64,000 nt of DNA from Pannonibacter carbonis (lineage in GTDB: Bacteria > Pseudomonadota > Alphaproteobacteria > Rhizobiales > Stappiaceae), in the NCBI RefSeq assembly GCF_003012935.1, contig NZ_PUDR01000002.1, forward strand, positions 310,001 through 374,000, read 5' to 3'. The first letter of the stretch is position 1. Each line of letters starts with the position of its first letter. The position numbers and the translations under genes were made by a program. Shown here piece after piece: positions 34,805-45,148 of this stretch. The notes below the pieces were generated by a model that saw only the letters and a list, made by a program, of their open reading frames with translations, was not told the origin of the DNA and made no database searches.

Positions 34805-35665
34805 ATGCGCATGGGACTGGAAGGCTGGGGCAGCGGGCTTGTCGGGGTGGTGATCTTCAGTGGGTCGCTGCCGGCGACGCGGGTGGCGGTGCAGGGGTTT
34901 GAGCCGGTATTCCTGACCTCGGCGCGGGCGGTGATTGCGGCGCTCGTCGGGGCGCTGCTGCTGGTGCTCCTGCGGCAGAAGCGGCCGCAGCGGGCGGATC
35001 TGGTGCCGCTTGCCCTGGTCGCGGGCGGGGTGGTCGTGGGGTTTCCGCTCCTGACCGCCGTGGCGCTGCGCTCGATCACCTCGGCGCATTCGATCGTGTT
35101 CATCGGTTTGCTGCCCCTGGCGACGGCGCTGTTTGCGGTGCTGCGCGGCGGGGAGCGGCCGAAGCCGTTGTTCTGGCTGTTCTCCGGTCTCGGCAGCCTG
35201 GCGGTTGCAGGCTTTGCCCTGACGCAGAGTGGCGGCGGGGCAATCGAGGGCGATCTTCTGATGCTGGCGGCGGTGATCGTTTGCGGCCTTGGCTATGCGG
35301 AAGGGGCGAAGCTGTCGCGGCACCTGGGCGGCTGGCAGGTGATCAGCTGGGCGCTGATCCTGGCGCTGCCGGTGATGGCGGTGACGGGCGCGCTGAGCTT
35401 TCCTAAGGCGTTGGGCGACGTGACCGCTCCGGCCTGGCTGGGCCTTGCCTATGTGTCGCTGTTCAGCATGCTCATCGGCTTCATCTTCTGGTACCGGGGG
35501 CTGGCCATCGGCGGGACGGCGGCGGTTGGCCAGCTGCAGCTGATCCAGCCCTTCCTTGGACTGCTGCTGGCGGGACAGTTGCTCGGCGAAGCGGTGAGCC
35601 CGGCGATGGCCGCGGCAACGCTGGTCGTGGTGCTGTGCGTGGCAGGAGCGCGGCGGTTTGCCTGA
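34805..35665 (+). CDS. DMT superfamily (EamA) exporter
   Basis: A 286-residue inner-membrane protein with about ten transmembrane helices in two EamA repeats. The first (about 1-135) includes VVIFSGSLPATRVAVQGFEPVFLTSARAVIAALVGALLLVLL, and the second (about 145-280) includes GDLLMLAAVIVCGLGYAEGAKLSR and LAYVSLFSMLIGFIFWYRGLAIGGTAAVGQLQLIQPFLGLLLA. It likely exports an amino acid or other metabolite. Divergence from a MocR regulator is a common arrangement and suggests the exporter is its target. Substrate unassigned. Confidence 0.88.
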   Translation: MRMGLEGWGSGLVGVVIFSGSLPATRVAVQGFEPVFLTSARAVIAALVGALLLVLLRQKRPQRADLVPLALVAGGVVVGFPLLTAVALRSITSAHSIVFIGLLPLATALFAVLRGGERPKPLFWLFSGLGSLAVAGFALTQSGGGAIEGDLLMLAAVIVCGLGYAEGAKLSRHLGGWQVISWALILALPVMAVTGALSFPKALGDVTAPAWLGLAYVSLFSMLIGFIFWYRGLAIGGTAAVGQLQLIQPFLGLLLAGQLLGEAVSPAMAAATLVVVLCVAGARRFA

Positions 35666-35822
35666 ATCAATCAGTTTTTCTTATCAAGACTAGTAGAACT
35701 TCCGACTTAAGGTGATCGGCGTAACGGGCTAGTGTCATCTCAGCGGCGTGGTTCGGGTGCAGCATTCAGCTGGGACCGAGAGGGGACGACACCCTCGGGA
35801 CTGCGCGCAAGGTCACAGATGA

Positions 35823-38012
<2,190 letters not shown>

Positions 38013-38038
38013 GTGGCTCAAGGTCAGATCGTGACAAG

Positions 38039-38068
38039 GAACGCCGCACCCGAAAGGGCGCGGCGTTC
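38039..38068 (+). terminator. hairpin downstream of katG
   Basis: GAACGCCGC and GCGGCGTTC form a 9-bp stem, extended inwards by CCC-GAAA-GGG, 26 bases past the katG stop; the T-run (GGTTTCTG) is weak. Confidence 0.75.
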
Positions 38069-38069
38069 A

Positions 38070-39240
38070 GGTTTCTGCCCGAGCCTCGCTCGTCATCAAC
38101 TCTGTTGTTGTGCGTTGTCCCTGATCCTTGCGTTGAGTATGACGATGATCTTTCGCATGAGGGCGGCGATTGCGAGGATTGGCTTCTTCCCGTTGTTGAT
38201 AAGCCTTTGATAGACCTCTTTTAATGGCCCGTTTGCGCGGCTTGCGGATAAGGCTGCCATGAAGAGGGCCGGCTTGACGGTGGAGCGTCCGCCATGCATC
38301 CGGCGATATCCCTTGAGGGTCCCGCTGTCCTTCGGATGCGGGGCGACCCCGGCGAGGCTTGCGGCCTGGCGCCGGTCCATCGTTCCCAGTTCCGGCATGG
38401 TTGCGGCGAGGGTGATGGCGGTGCGCTTGCCCACGCCCGGCAGGGAGCAGCTGACCTCGATCCGGCGGGCGAGCTGCGGCGAGGCGTCGACGAGCGCCTC
38501 GATGGCGGCGTCGATGGCCTCGATCTCGCGCAGGATCGCGCGCAGGATGACCTGGCAGGAGCGGCGGATGATCGCGATGCCAGGTCCCTCTCCGGGGATC
38601 TTTGAGCGGTTCTGCTCGGCCACCTTGAGGGCAAGAAGCTCCTGCCGGCGGGCATTGAGGCTGGCGAGCGTGCTCTAGGTCTCATCGGCCGGCGTGAACA
38701 GGGCGAGTGTCTTCCAGCGCTCCTCGCCATAGCGGGCCAGAGCCTGGGCATCGATGGCGTCTGTCTTGGCAAGACGGCCAAAGGACCGGCTGAATGCCTT
38801 GACCTTGACGGTATCGGCCCGGTGGCAGGCAAGGCCTGCTGCCGTCAGTTCGCCCACCAGCAGGCGCTCGTGGCCGCCGGTCGGCTCCAGCACGCACAGG
38901 CAGTCGGCCGACAGGCCTGCCAGCGCCTTGCGGATGCTGGCGGAGCGGTTGGGGAAGGTTGTGACACGGCCGGTGGCGGTGTCGAAGGCGGTGATGCTGT
39001 CCTTGGCGACATCGAAGCCGCAGACATGGGCGGGAGGCTGCTGCAGGGCGGGCATGGCCGTGCTATCCTTGACGTGCTTCGGATTGTTTGCGGGCGTGGG
39101 TGTCAGCCAGAGGCCCCGTCAACTCTCCAAGCGGGAAAAGGGAAGCGTCAGGGAGCCATGATGACAGCGGGTGAAAACCCGATCCCGGAGCGGTCGCCTG
39201 ACGCTGAAGCTGCGGGTTAAGGGTCGCAGCTTCCCCTTTA
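38070..39240 (-). mobile_element. IS110-family insertion sequence remnant (approximate ends)
   Basis: The element is defined by the transposase. IS110 elements lack terminal inverted repeats and leave no target duplication, so the ends cannot be read exactly. The right side ends within about 30 bases of the transposase stop, next to the katG terminator; the left side is taken near the hairpin at 39206-39233. IS110 elements encode a bridge RNA in the non-coding end upstream of the transposase, which here would lie in 39056-39240. Confidence 0.6.
38096..39055 (-). pseudogene. IS110-family transposase broken by an in-frame amber codon
   Basis: The 320-codon frame encodes a full IS110-type transposase: an N-terminal RuvC-like DEDD domain (Asp15 in FDVAKD, Glu57 in LEPTGG, Asp99/Asp102 in KTDAIDAQAL) and a C-terminal Tnp_20 domain (LPGVGKRTAITLAATMPELG; PHPKDSGTLKGYRRMHGGRSTVKPALFMAAL with the conserved Ser). 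Codon 127 (38675-38677 on the plus strand) is TAG, in the same frame on both sides, where homologues usually have a sense codon after the ET residues; a single CAG to TAG change would explain it. The downstream part could be expressed only from an internal start. Likely non-functional, unless readthrough occurs. Confidence 0.93.
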
Positions 39241-39460
39241 CCCTAGCACCACGGACAACAAACAATCCCGGACGAGAGCGAAGCGGAGATCCGGGACCGG
39301 AGAGCCAAGGTCTCTCAGGGATTCGCTCATTGAAATATTGAGGCCTCGACACTCCGGTCCCGGCTCTGCGCTTCGCTTGGCCGGGATGACGACGGTGAGG
39401 TCGAGGTCTACGATCAATCGCAAAGCTACGTCCGGCAGGGTGAGGCTTTATTGCTTGAGG
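39056..39460. other. 405-base gap: IS110 left end (possible bridge-RNA region) and palindromic repeat
   Basis: Holds a 9-bp hairpin, GAAGCTGCG/CGCAGCTTC (39206-39233), the candidate IS110 non-coding end, then an inverted-repeat element (39265-39387). No gene is supported. Confidence 0.55.
39265..39387. repeat. palindromic intergenic repeat, family 2, copy 1
   Basis: About 34-base inverted ends, from ATCCCGGACGAGAGCGAAGC at the left to the complementary GCTTCGCTTGGCCGGGAT at the right, enclose a 55-base middle. It resembles the element at 49074-49242 in its CGAAGCGCAGA-CCGGG core. Confidence 0.75.
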
Positions 39461-41170
39461 TCAACCGATCCGAATGCGGTCGCGGCCGGCTTCCTTCGCG
39501 GCATAAAGCGCCTGGTCGGCACGGCGGACGATGGTCTCCCAGTCTGCATCCGCGCCGCCGGAAATGCCAAAGCTGGCGGTCAGCCGGATTGCGTATCCGT
39601 CCGGGGATTCCAGCTCGAGGGCCTTGATCGCCTTGCGCAGCTTGCGGGCAACGCAGGCAGCTTGTGCCTTTGTCTGACCAACAAGAAGCACGGCGAACTC
39701 CTCGCCTCCATAGCGGGCGACATGATCCTGGCTGCGCAAGGTGCGGCGCAGGACGGCACCAATTTCCCGCAGCACATCGTCGCCGACCGGGTGCCCGAAA
39801 CAGTCGTTGATCGCCTTGAAGTGATCGATGTCGGCCAGGATCAGATGCGGCACGTCGGAACTGCGGGCGCCTTCGGCGAGGCGATGGCCGATGTCGTCAA
39901 TGGTCCTGCGGTTGAGAAGCCCGGTCAGGCCGTCAGTGGTGGCCAGAAGATGCAATTCCTCGGTCATGCGCCGGCGTTCTGTCAACTTGTCGGCAACGAT
40001 CGCCAGGGCGGAGTGGACGAGGCGGATCTCGGCGACGTGGCGCCGTGGCCGGGTCGGGAGCGGCGGTTGATCAAAGGCAAGGGCGATGATTGCCCGCGAG
40101 GCATCCAGCAGCGGATTGAAGATGTAATGCTGCATCGCCAGCACAAGGCCAGCGACCAGCAGAACTATCGCGAGCATCAGGGCCATTGACTGGACCATGC
40201 CGGTCCAGGCCGCCTGTTCCCTTTGCAGGTAGGTCAGGCGAATGTCCTCCATCAGTCCGGCCCGCAGCTGTTGCAGCGGCCGCATCGAGGCGACATAGGC
40301 CCGGGTAAAGGTGATCGCATCGATCACCGGACGCGTCTCTGTTGCGTCGAGCCCGAGTTGCTGGTCCCGCAAGGCAAGGCCCTTGATGAAAAAGTCCTGC
40401 CGCGTCCGGTCGAGGAGTTGGCCGAGCTCCGAATCAGGCGCGAGCGACGCGGCCAGGGGCTCCATAAGCATCCATGTTGCCAGCAGCCGGCCACGTACTT
40501 GCTGGCTCTCGATGACATGGCGACTGCGAATCGGCTCGCCGGTGACCAGAGGGGGAATGACAAAGGAGCCAAGCCGGCCAGCCTGCTCGCGCAGGTCCGC
40601 CAGCATCATGCCCTTGAACAGCACATCGATGAGATCCGGCTCGGCCTCGAGCGCGACGGCCATCCGCCAGCGCAGGACGGCCTCGAAGTGATCATGCACC
40701 TTGAACATTGCATCGATGCCTGCCTGGATATCTTCATAGCGGCGGCTGAGGCGGGGGCGCTCGCCCGCCATGGCGACAAGCCGTCTGGCGTTGGCCAGCT
40801 GATCGTGAACTTTTTCAATGAGTTCCGGGGGCACATGCGGGCCAATTTGGTCGAGGAGGGCGTCCGTTTCGGCTGCAGCTGCTTCCCAATCGGTACGATA
40901 GTTCGCGCGGACGCCATCGGGCGCGGCCATGTAGGAATTCGCCGGACCACGCTCCGCAGAGATGCGGGTTCCAGTCTCGAGGTAGCGCGCAAAGTCGGCG
41001 ATCACATTGGCATGGATCCGGGATTGCTTCAGCTCGACATACCAGGACCGCGTCGACAGTCCGGCAAGGATCACCGTGCAACTGATCGTCAGGACCGCAA
41101 GGACCCACAAGTGGATCTTCAGGCCACTGGTTGCGGGATGCGTGGGGAGGCGACTGATCATGTGAAGCAT
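39461..41170 (-). CDS. membrane diguanylate cyclase (GGDEF)
   Basis: A 569-residue protein: TM1 about 18-40 (LWVLAVLTISCTVILAG), a long periplasmic helical sensor domain (about 45-325), TM2 about 326-346 (MALMLAIVLLVAGLVLAM), a short linker/HAMP-like helix and a C-terminal GGDEF domain (about 405-569). The active-site motif is GGEEF, and an inhibitory RxxD site (RSQD) stands five residues before it, so product inhibition by c-di-GMP is expected. It makes the second messenger c-di-GMP. The neighbour downstream in transcription is the degraded IS region; upstream is a PilZ-like gene. Confidence 0.93.
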   Translation of the reverse strand: MLHMISRLPTHPATSGLKIHLWVLAVLTISCTVILAGLSTRSWYVELKQSRIHANVIADFARYLETGTRISAERGPANSYMAAPDGVRANYRTDWEAAAAETDALLDQIGPHVPPELIEKVHDQLANARRLVAMAGERPRLSRRYEDIQAGIDAMFKVHDHFEAVLRWRMAVALEAEPDLIDVLFKGMMLADLREQAGRLGSFVIPPLVTGEPIRSRHVIESQQVRGRLLATWMLMEPLAASLAPDSELGQLLDRTRQDFFIKGLALRDQQLGLDATETRPVIDAITFTRAYVASMRPLQQLRAGLMEDIRLTYLQREQAAWTGMVQSMALMLAIVLLVAGLVLAMQHYIFNPLLDASRAIIALAFDQPPLPTRPRRHVAEIRLVHSALAIVADKLTERRRMTEELHLLATTDGLTGLLNRRTIDDIGHRLAEGARSSDVPHLILADIDHFKAINDCFGHPVGDDVLREIGAVLRRTLRSQDHVARYGGEEFAVLLVGQTKAQAACVARKLRKAIKALELESPDGYAIRLTASFGISGGADADWETIVRRADQALYAAKEAGRDRIRIG

Positions 41171-41353
41171 ACTGCCGCTGCGTGAGAAGAACGTGAAGCC
41201 GCAGTCTTACGTTTCCCCGCAGGAATTAACCATTGCGATTCCTGAGGGGGAGGTGTGATGGGAAAACTTGACTGATAGTGCAGAACTTAATGGGAAATCG
41301 AAGAAAAAATTTGACAAATAACGCCAGGTGAGGGGCGCGATCTTAGCCCCTTG

Positions 41354-41668
41354 TCAAAGGTTCATAGAGAAGAGGCTTGCTCCGACTGGGGCCGTCTCCA
41401 GGGACAGCGCTAGCTGACGTCCCTCACGCCATAGCACTCGGGCTTCGGCGATGGTGACATCCAGATCGTCGTGCAGCAGCAGCCGCGCCGGCAGGTCGGC
41501 ATTGCTGGCAACGATGACGCCGATCCCATTGTCGAGCGTATCATAGATGGTGCAGTCCGCCAGCGGCTTGCAGGACAGATCGGTGAGCCGGCCGCCGCGC
41601 ATACGGGATCGCGGAGCGGGGCGAAGCTGGCGGGCGCGGAACGGCGATGAAGCAGGGCGCGGCGGCAT
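41354..41668 (-). CDS. PilZ-like domain protein, degenerate
   Basis: A 104-residue protein resembling the short PilZ proteins of Hyphomicrobiales: an Arg-rich start with RSRMRGGRL (the RxxxR region), then ADCTIYDTLDNGIGVIVASN and the C-terminal ARVLWREGRQLALSLE strands. The D/NxSxxG motif that contacts c-di-GMP reads D-T-L-D-N-G, so the Ser is missing. It may no longer bind the messenger. The ATG at 41668 is the family-like start; longer starts overlap the HTH gene. It is adjacent to the diguanylate cyclase. Confidence 0.55.
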   Translation of the reverse strand: MPPRPASSPFRARQLRPAPRSRMRGGRLTDLSCKPLADCTIYDTLDNGIGVIVASNADLPARLLLHDDLDVTIAEARVLWREGRQLALSLETAPVGASLFSMNL

Positions 41669-41789
41669 GGCGAAATCCCGGGTGAGGTGTCGCCGGGAAC
41701 AAAGTTGAAAGGCGCCGGCCGGAGAGGATGCGTCCGGACTTAAGCCGCCAAGCTTGCGCGAGGCTGGCGAAAAGGCCCCAAACAGGGCG

Positions 41790-42008
41790 TCAGCCCTGTC
41801 CTTCCTCATGCTTGTAGATGAGGATGTCGCCAGGTTGGCAGTCGAGAACCTCGCAGATCTTCTCGAGGGTTTCAAAGCGGACTCCCTTGACCTTGCCGGA
41901 TTTCAGCAAGGAGACGTTCTGCTCTGTGATGCCGATCTTTTCGGCAAGCTCCTTCGACCGCATCTTCCGGCGCGCGAGCATCACATCCAGCTCGATGATG
42001 ATGGGCAT
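41790..42008 (-). CDS. XRE-family HTH regulator (YozG-like)
   Basis: A 72-residue Cro/CI-type DNA-binding protein: IIIELDVMLARRKMRSKELAEKIGITEQNVSLLKSGKVKGVRFETLEKICEVLDCQPGDILIY. The helix-turn-helix is KELAEKIGITEQNVSLLKSGK. Proteins this short are typically partners of DUF2975 membrane proteins and lie in the same operon, as here (10 bases after the DUF2975 gene). The membrane partner may respond to a signal and sequester or release the regulator. Confidence 0.9.
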   Translation of the reverse strand: MPIIIELDVMLARRKMRSKELAEKIGITEQNVSLLKSGKVKGVRFETLEKICEVLDCQPGDILIYKHEEGQG

Positions 42009-42018
42009 GACAAGTCCT

Positions 42019-42612
42019 TCACACGAACTGCTGGTTTTCTTCATACGCAAGCGCGGCCTCCCGCATGACCCAGCCAAACAACAAGGTGAGTGGTCCAAAG
42101 ACAAGGAACAGGATCTGACCGGCCTCAAGGGCAAACGAGATTTTTCTCTCGGCTTCGGGAAGATCGAAGGTCAGGATCCAGGATCCTATCGGATCGGCAA
42201 ATATGTCGAGCAGCCCAAGTGCAAGCAGCCACCAGCCGGTCTCGACAATAAAGGACAGCGTGCGGCTCGAGAAGAAGTCCAGTCGGCCGAATTGTGCAAA
42301 GAGCTGTCTCAGTTTCCAGAGCAGCATCACAATCGCCCCGATACAGGCTGTCAGAAACAGAGCGATCAGGATGCGCTGTCCCAGACCGATGGTCATCAGT
42401 CCTCTGGAGACCTCGCCGATGTCGATTGTGTCCTCCGGGTCGAGTTCAACGAAGCTCGGCAGGATCAGGACAAACAGTATCAACAGGCCGCACAGCACAC
42501 AGATCGCCGCCATGCCGGTCAAAATCCACTTGAGCCACATGGCCATCGTGCTGATGCGCTTCAGCCGGCGGGTGCGCTCGTCGTTCGTCTCTGGGGAATG
42601 CGCTGATGTCAT
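42019..42612 (-). CDS. DUF2975 membrane protein
   Basis: A 197-residue inner-membrane protein with four predicted helices (WLKWILTGMAAICVLCGLLILFVLIL; LIALFLTACIGAIVMLLWKL; FIVETGWWLLALGLLDIF; ILFLVFGPLTLLFGWVM). DUF2975 proteins accompany small XRE regulators, and here the regulator follows on the same strand. The N-terminal 30 residues are cytoplasmic and charged. The ATG at 42612 avoids an upstream extension that overlaps the promoter of the divergent porin gene. Function unknown; a transmembrane sensor for the regulator is the usual hypothesis. Confidence 0.85.
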   Translation of the reverse strand: MTSAHSPETNDERTRRLKRISTMAMWLKWILTGMAAICVLCGLLILFVLILPSFVELDPEDTIDIGEVSRGLMTIGLGQRILIALFLTACIGAIVMLLWKLRQLFAQFGRLDFFSSRTLSFIVETGWWLLALGLLDIFADPIGSWILTFDLPEAERKISFALEAGQILFLVFGPLTLLFGWVMREAALAYEENQQFV

Positions 42613-42787
42613 GGTCGGCTTTCTGACAGTCTTTTGCAGTGTCGTCACTACAGGTCAAGCCAGGTTTTCGCAAGCTCGAAATATCGTGCTTGACAAAAAA
42701 ATAAAAACAAGGCTTTTTCGAATTATCGTTTCGCAGTAAGAAATTGATGCGAACGACTTTATCGAGATCCACGGAGACGACCCTCCC

Positions 42788-43492
42788 ATGCATTCCCTTA
42801 TCCGTTCCCGGGCCACATTCGCCGGCATCCTTGCCTCCCCGCTGGTGCTGCTCCTTGGTGTCTGGGGCAGCAGCGCCCTGGCCGCCGACCTCGCCCAGCC
42901 GCTGCCGGATTACGACAGCTCCAGCGTCATCGAGACCCAGCGCAAGCGTAACCCGTTCGAGGGTGCCTATTTCGGTGTCGAGGCGGGCGTATCCGGCTCG
43001 GCCACCAAGACTGAGTTCGGTTCGACCAAGAAGACCAACTCGCGTGTCGATGCCGCGTTCGGCGCTTTCGCCGGTTACAACTGGCAGGTTTCCCGCGTCA
43101 TCCTCGGCGTGGAAGGTTCCGCCACTTACCTCGGTGGCCAGCTCAAGTCACAGGTCACTGGCCTTGGGCAGGTGAAATCGTCCTCGCCCTACAGCTTCGG
43201 CGTCAAGGGTCGTATCGGTCTGCCGATCGACAACTTCATGCCGTACCTGTCGGTCGGTCTTGCTGCCACCCAGCACAGCTACCAGGTGCAAGGCTTCAAG
43301 GCCAAGCGGAGCATGCATCTGGGCACATCGGTCGGAGCTGGTCTTGAAGTGGCTCTGACCGACAACCTGCGCGCCCGCGCCGACTACACTCTCACCGCGA
43401 TCGCGGCGGACAAGCACAAGTTCGACACCAAGACGGTGAAGGACTTTTCCGCCAATCATCGCCTGATGTTGGGCGTGGCCTACGCCTTCTGA
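42788..43492 (+). CDS. outer-membrane beta-barrel protein (Omp25/31-like)
   Basis: A 234-residue outer-membrane protein. A signal peptide (about 1-33, ALA-AD) is followed by an eight-stranded barrel pattern of alternating hydrophobic and aromatic residues: GAYFGVEAGVSGSATKTEFG, DAAFGAFAGYNWQVSRVILGVEGSATYLG, YSFGVKGRIGLPIDNFMPYLSVGLAATQHSYQV, GTSVGAGLEVALTDNLRARADYTLTAI, and the C-terminal HRLMLGVAYAF ending in Phe, the usual outer-membrane insertion signal. This is the Omp25/31 immunogenic family of Brucella and related genera. A TTGACA stands 93 bases upstream. A 9-bp hairpin follows. Confidence 0.88.
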   Translation: MHSLIRSRATFAGILASPLVLLLGVWGSSALAADLAQPLPDYDSSSVIETQRKRNPFEGAYFGVEAGVSGSATKTEFGSTKKTNSRVDAAFGAFAGYNWQVSRVILGVEGSATYLGGQLKSQVTGLGQVKSSSPYSFGVKGRIGLPIDNFMPYLSVGLAATQHSYQVQGFKAKRSMHLGTSVGAGLEVALTDNLRARADYTLTAIAADKHKFDTKTVKDFSANHRLMLGVAYAF

Positions 43493-43525
43493 CCCACCCC
43501 GAAAGGTCAGTGGCCACACCCCGCA

Positions 43526-43549
43526 GGGCCGTCAGTGCCGTGACGGCCC
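43526..43549 (+). terminator. hairpin after porin gene
   Basis: GGGCCGTCA and TGACGGCCC form a perfect 9-bp stem with loop GTGCCG, 34 bases past the stop. No strong T-tract. Confidence 0.55.
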
Positions 43550-43676
43550 GACCTGTCCTGCGTCCGGTTCACCCGCTATGCCCCATGCCCGAGCCGGACG
43601 CGGGACAGACCTTCTCGCCAATTGGCCTCGCGTTGAAAGACGCGGGGCCAATCGTCGTGCCGGAACTGGATCCGGC

Positions 43677-44342
43677 CTAGCCCAGAAGTGGCAGGCCTTT
43701 GAGGTCCGAGAGGACGGCTGCGGGGGCAAGATCCGGGTATTCGTCCGGCAGGCCCGCGCGGTTCATCCAGACGGTGCGGAAGCCATAGGCCTTGGCACCG
43801 GCAACGTCCCAGCGGTTTGACGACTGGAACGAGATCGCCTCCGGATAGACACGGAAGTGGTTGGTCACCATCTCGTAGACGCGCGGATCGGTCTTGTAGC
43901 TGCGCAAGATGTCGACGGAGAAGATCTCGTCGAGCAGCTCGGTGATCCCGGCCGCCTTGGCCGCAGCTTCCAGCATCGACGGCGTACCGTTGGACAGGAT
44001 GGCGAGCCTTGCGCCGGACTGTTTCAGGGTGGTCAGCACCTCCGGCACTTCCGGATAGCAGTCCAGCGCCCAGTAGGCGTTGAGAAGATCGGCACGCAGG
44101 CCCCTGTCAGCGTCGGGAAACAGGGCGAAGGCGGTGTCGAGCGCCTGTTCGGTCAGCTGCCAGAAGTCCGCGTAACGCTGCATCAACGCGCGGACCCAGG
44201 AATACTCCAGCTGCTTCTGGCGCCAGACAAAGGAAAACTGCTGCGCCTGTGGCCCGAGTTTCTCGGCATGTTTGCGCACAGCGGCATGAACATCGAACAA
44301 GGTGCCATACGCATCAAAGACATAGGCCGAGTGGGCCATCAT
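43677..44342 (-). CDS. haloacid dehalogenase, type II (HAD superfamily)
   Basis: A 221-residue HAD-fold hydrolase resembling L-2-haloacid dehalogenases: motif I YVFDAYGTLFD (nucleophile Asp10), motif II ILSNGTPSML, Lys in RSYKTDPRVYEMV and motif III SSNRWDVAGAKAYGF. Type II dehalogenases replace halogen by hydroxyl at C2 with inversion. Close relatives also act as phosphatases or dehalogenases of unknown substrate, so the exact reaction is not certain. ATG at 44342; a second ATG one codon downstream is equally possible. A palindrome (44425-44439) lies about 85 bases upstream. Confidence 0.88.
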   Translation of the reverse strand: MMAHSAYVFDAYGTLFDVHAAVRKHAEKLGPQAQQFSFVWRQKQLEYSWVRALMQRYADFWQLTEQALDTAFALFPDADRGLRADLLNAYWALDCYPEVPEVLTTLKQSGARLAILSNGTPSMLEAAAKAAGITELLDEIFSVDILRSYKTDPRVYEMVTNHFRVYPEAISFQSSNRWDVAGAKAYGFRTVWMNRAGLPDEYPDLAPAAVLSDLKGLPLLG

Positions 44343-44424
44343 GGGGCTCCGTCAGGAAAGAGGCAGTCTGCCGAAAGTTTAGGCGGCAATAGATGACTAC
44401 CCACAGACCATGACGTCAAGCAGA

Positions 44425-44439
44425 TTGTGCATTGCACAA
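44425..44439. promoter_or_regulatory. 15-bp palindrome, candidate operator
   Basis: TTGTGC-ATT-GCACAA is a perfect 6-3-6 inverted repeat in the 192-base gap upstream of the haloacid dehalogenase gene. The TGC-rich dyad resembles sites bound by PhaR-type or other regulators in alphaproteobacteria, but I cannot assign one. Confidence 0.4.
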
Positions 44440-44534
44440 ACAATTTTATGCGGAAAGCACAGGCGTTCAGCGCAATAAAATTACGCGATGCACGTAAGCC
44501 GGACCCCACGCCTGACGCGTTTGCGGGTGTCAGT

Positions 44535-44963
44535 CTAGCCCGGAAGTTTGAGGCTGCCGTCCGCCGCGAGGGGCCAGAACGGGTTGAAGGCAAGTTCCAG
44601 GAGATGGCCGTCGGGCGTGCGGACATAGGACGAGTAGCCGCCCCAGAAGACCTTTTCCGGCGGAACGACCGGTGTGGCCCCAGCCGCCAAGGCCCGGGCA
44701 TAAGCGTCATCGACTTCGGCCTCGCTGGCCCCGTTCCAGGCGAGGGTGACGCCGGAGTGGGCACCGGCCGGGATTTCCGCTCCGATGTCGCGGGAAAGGG
44801 CCGTGCGCGGATAGAGCGCAAGGGCAAGACCCGGCAGCTGGTAGAAGGCGATGCCGTCCTGGCTTTCGCTGGAGGCGGTCCAGCCGAGGCCTTCCTCGAA
44901 GAAGCGGCGGCTGACGGCGAGATCCTCGACAGCGAGGGTGATCAGGGACAGGCGCTGCTGCAT
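44535..44963 (-). CDS. VOC-family (glyoxalase/dioxygenase-like) protein
   Basis: A 142-residue VOC superfamily protein: SLITLAVEDLAVSRRFFEEGLGWTASS begins the first beta-alpha-beta-beta-beta unit, and the second contains GYSSYVRTPDGHLLELAFNPFWP. The Glu in LLELAFNP is a typical metal ligand. Members include glyoxalases, fosfomycin resistance and dioxygenase subunits; the substrate here is not evident. The ATG at 44963 follows a GAAGGTTCGACG region. It is separated from the HAD gene by 192 bases and could be independent. Confidence 0.85.
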   Translation of the reverse strand: MQQRLSLITLAVEDLAVSRRFFEEGLGWTASSESQDGIAFYQLPGLALALYPRTALSRDIGAEIPAGAHSGVTLAWNGASEAEVDDAYARALAAGATPVVPPEKVFWGGYSSYVRTPDGHLLELAFNPFWPLAADGSLKLPG

Positions 44964-45148
44964 CGTCGAACCTTCGAGACTGGTGTTGAAAATGTTCCCG
45001 ATTGTAGCCGGATGATCCGAACAAAAATAGAACAAATACCTTGCGACGCACGAATTTCGCGTTTTTTGCCAAGGAGCCGGCAAAAGGTTGACCTCGGCGC
45101 GTGAAGGCGGTTTGGTCTGCGGCAAAGAACCTGACCGGGAGAAACGCC

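Noticed and set aside
32903-35323. An 806-codon version of the MocR regulator
   Set aside because: The upstream third translates the GC-rich repeats and the antisense of the DMT gene; MocR proteins are about 450-500 residues and the HTH starts at about 34330.
38096-39055. Two separate transposase genes
   Set aside because: The two parts are in the same frame across a single TAG codon and together give the normal IS110 length; they are one broken gene.
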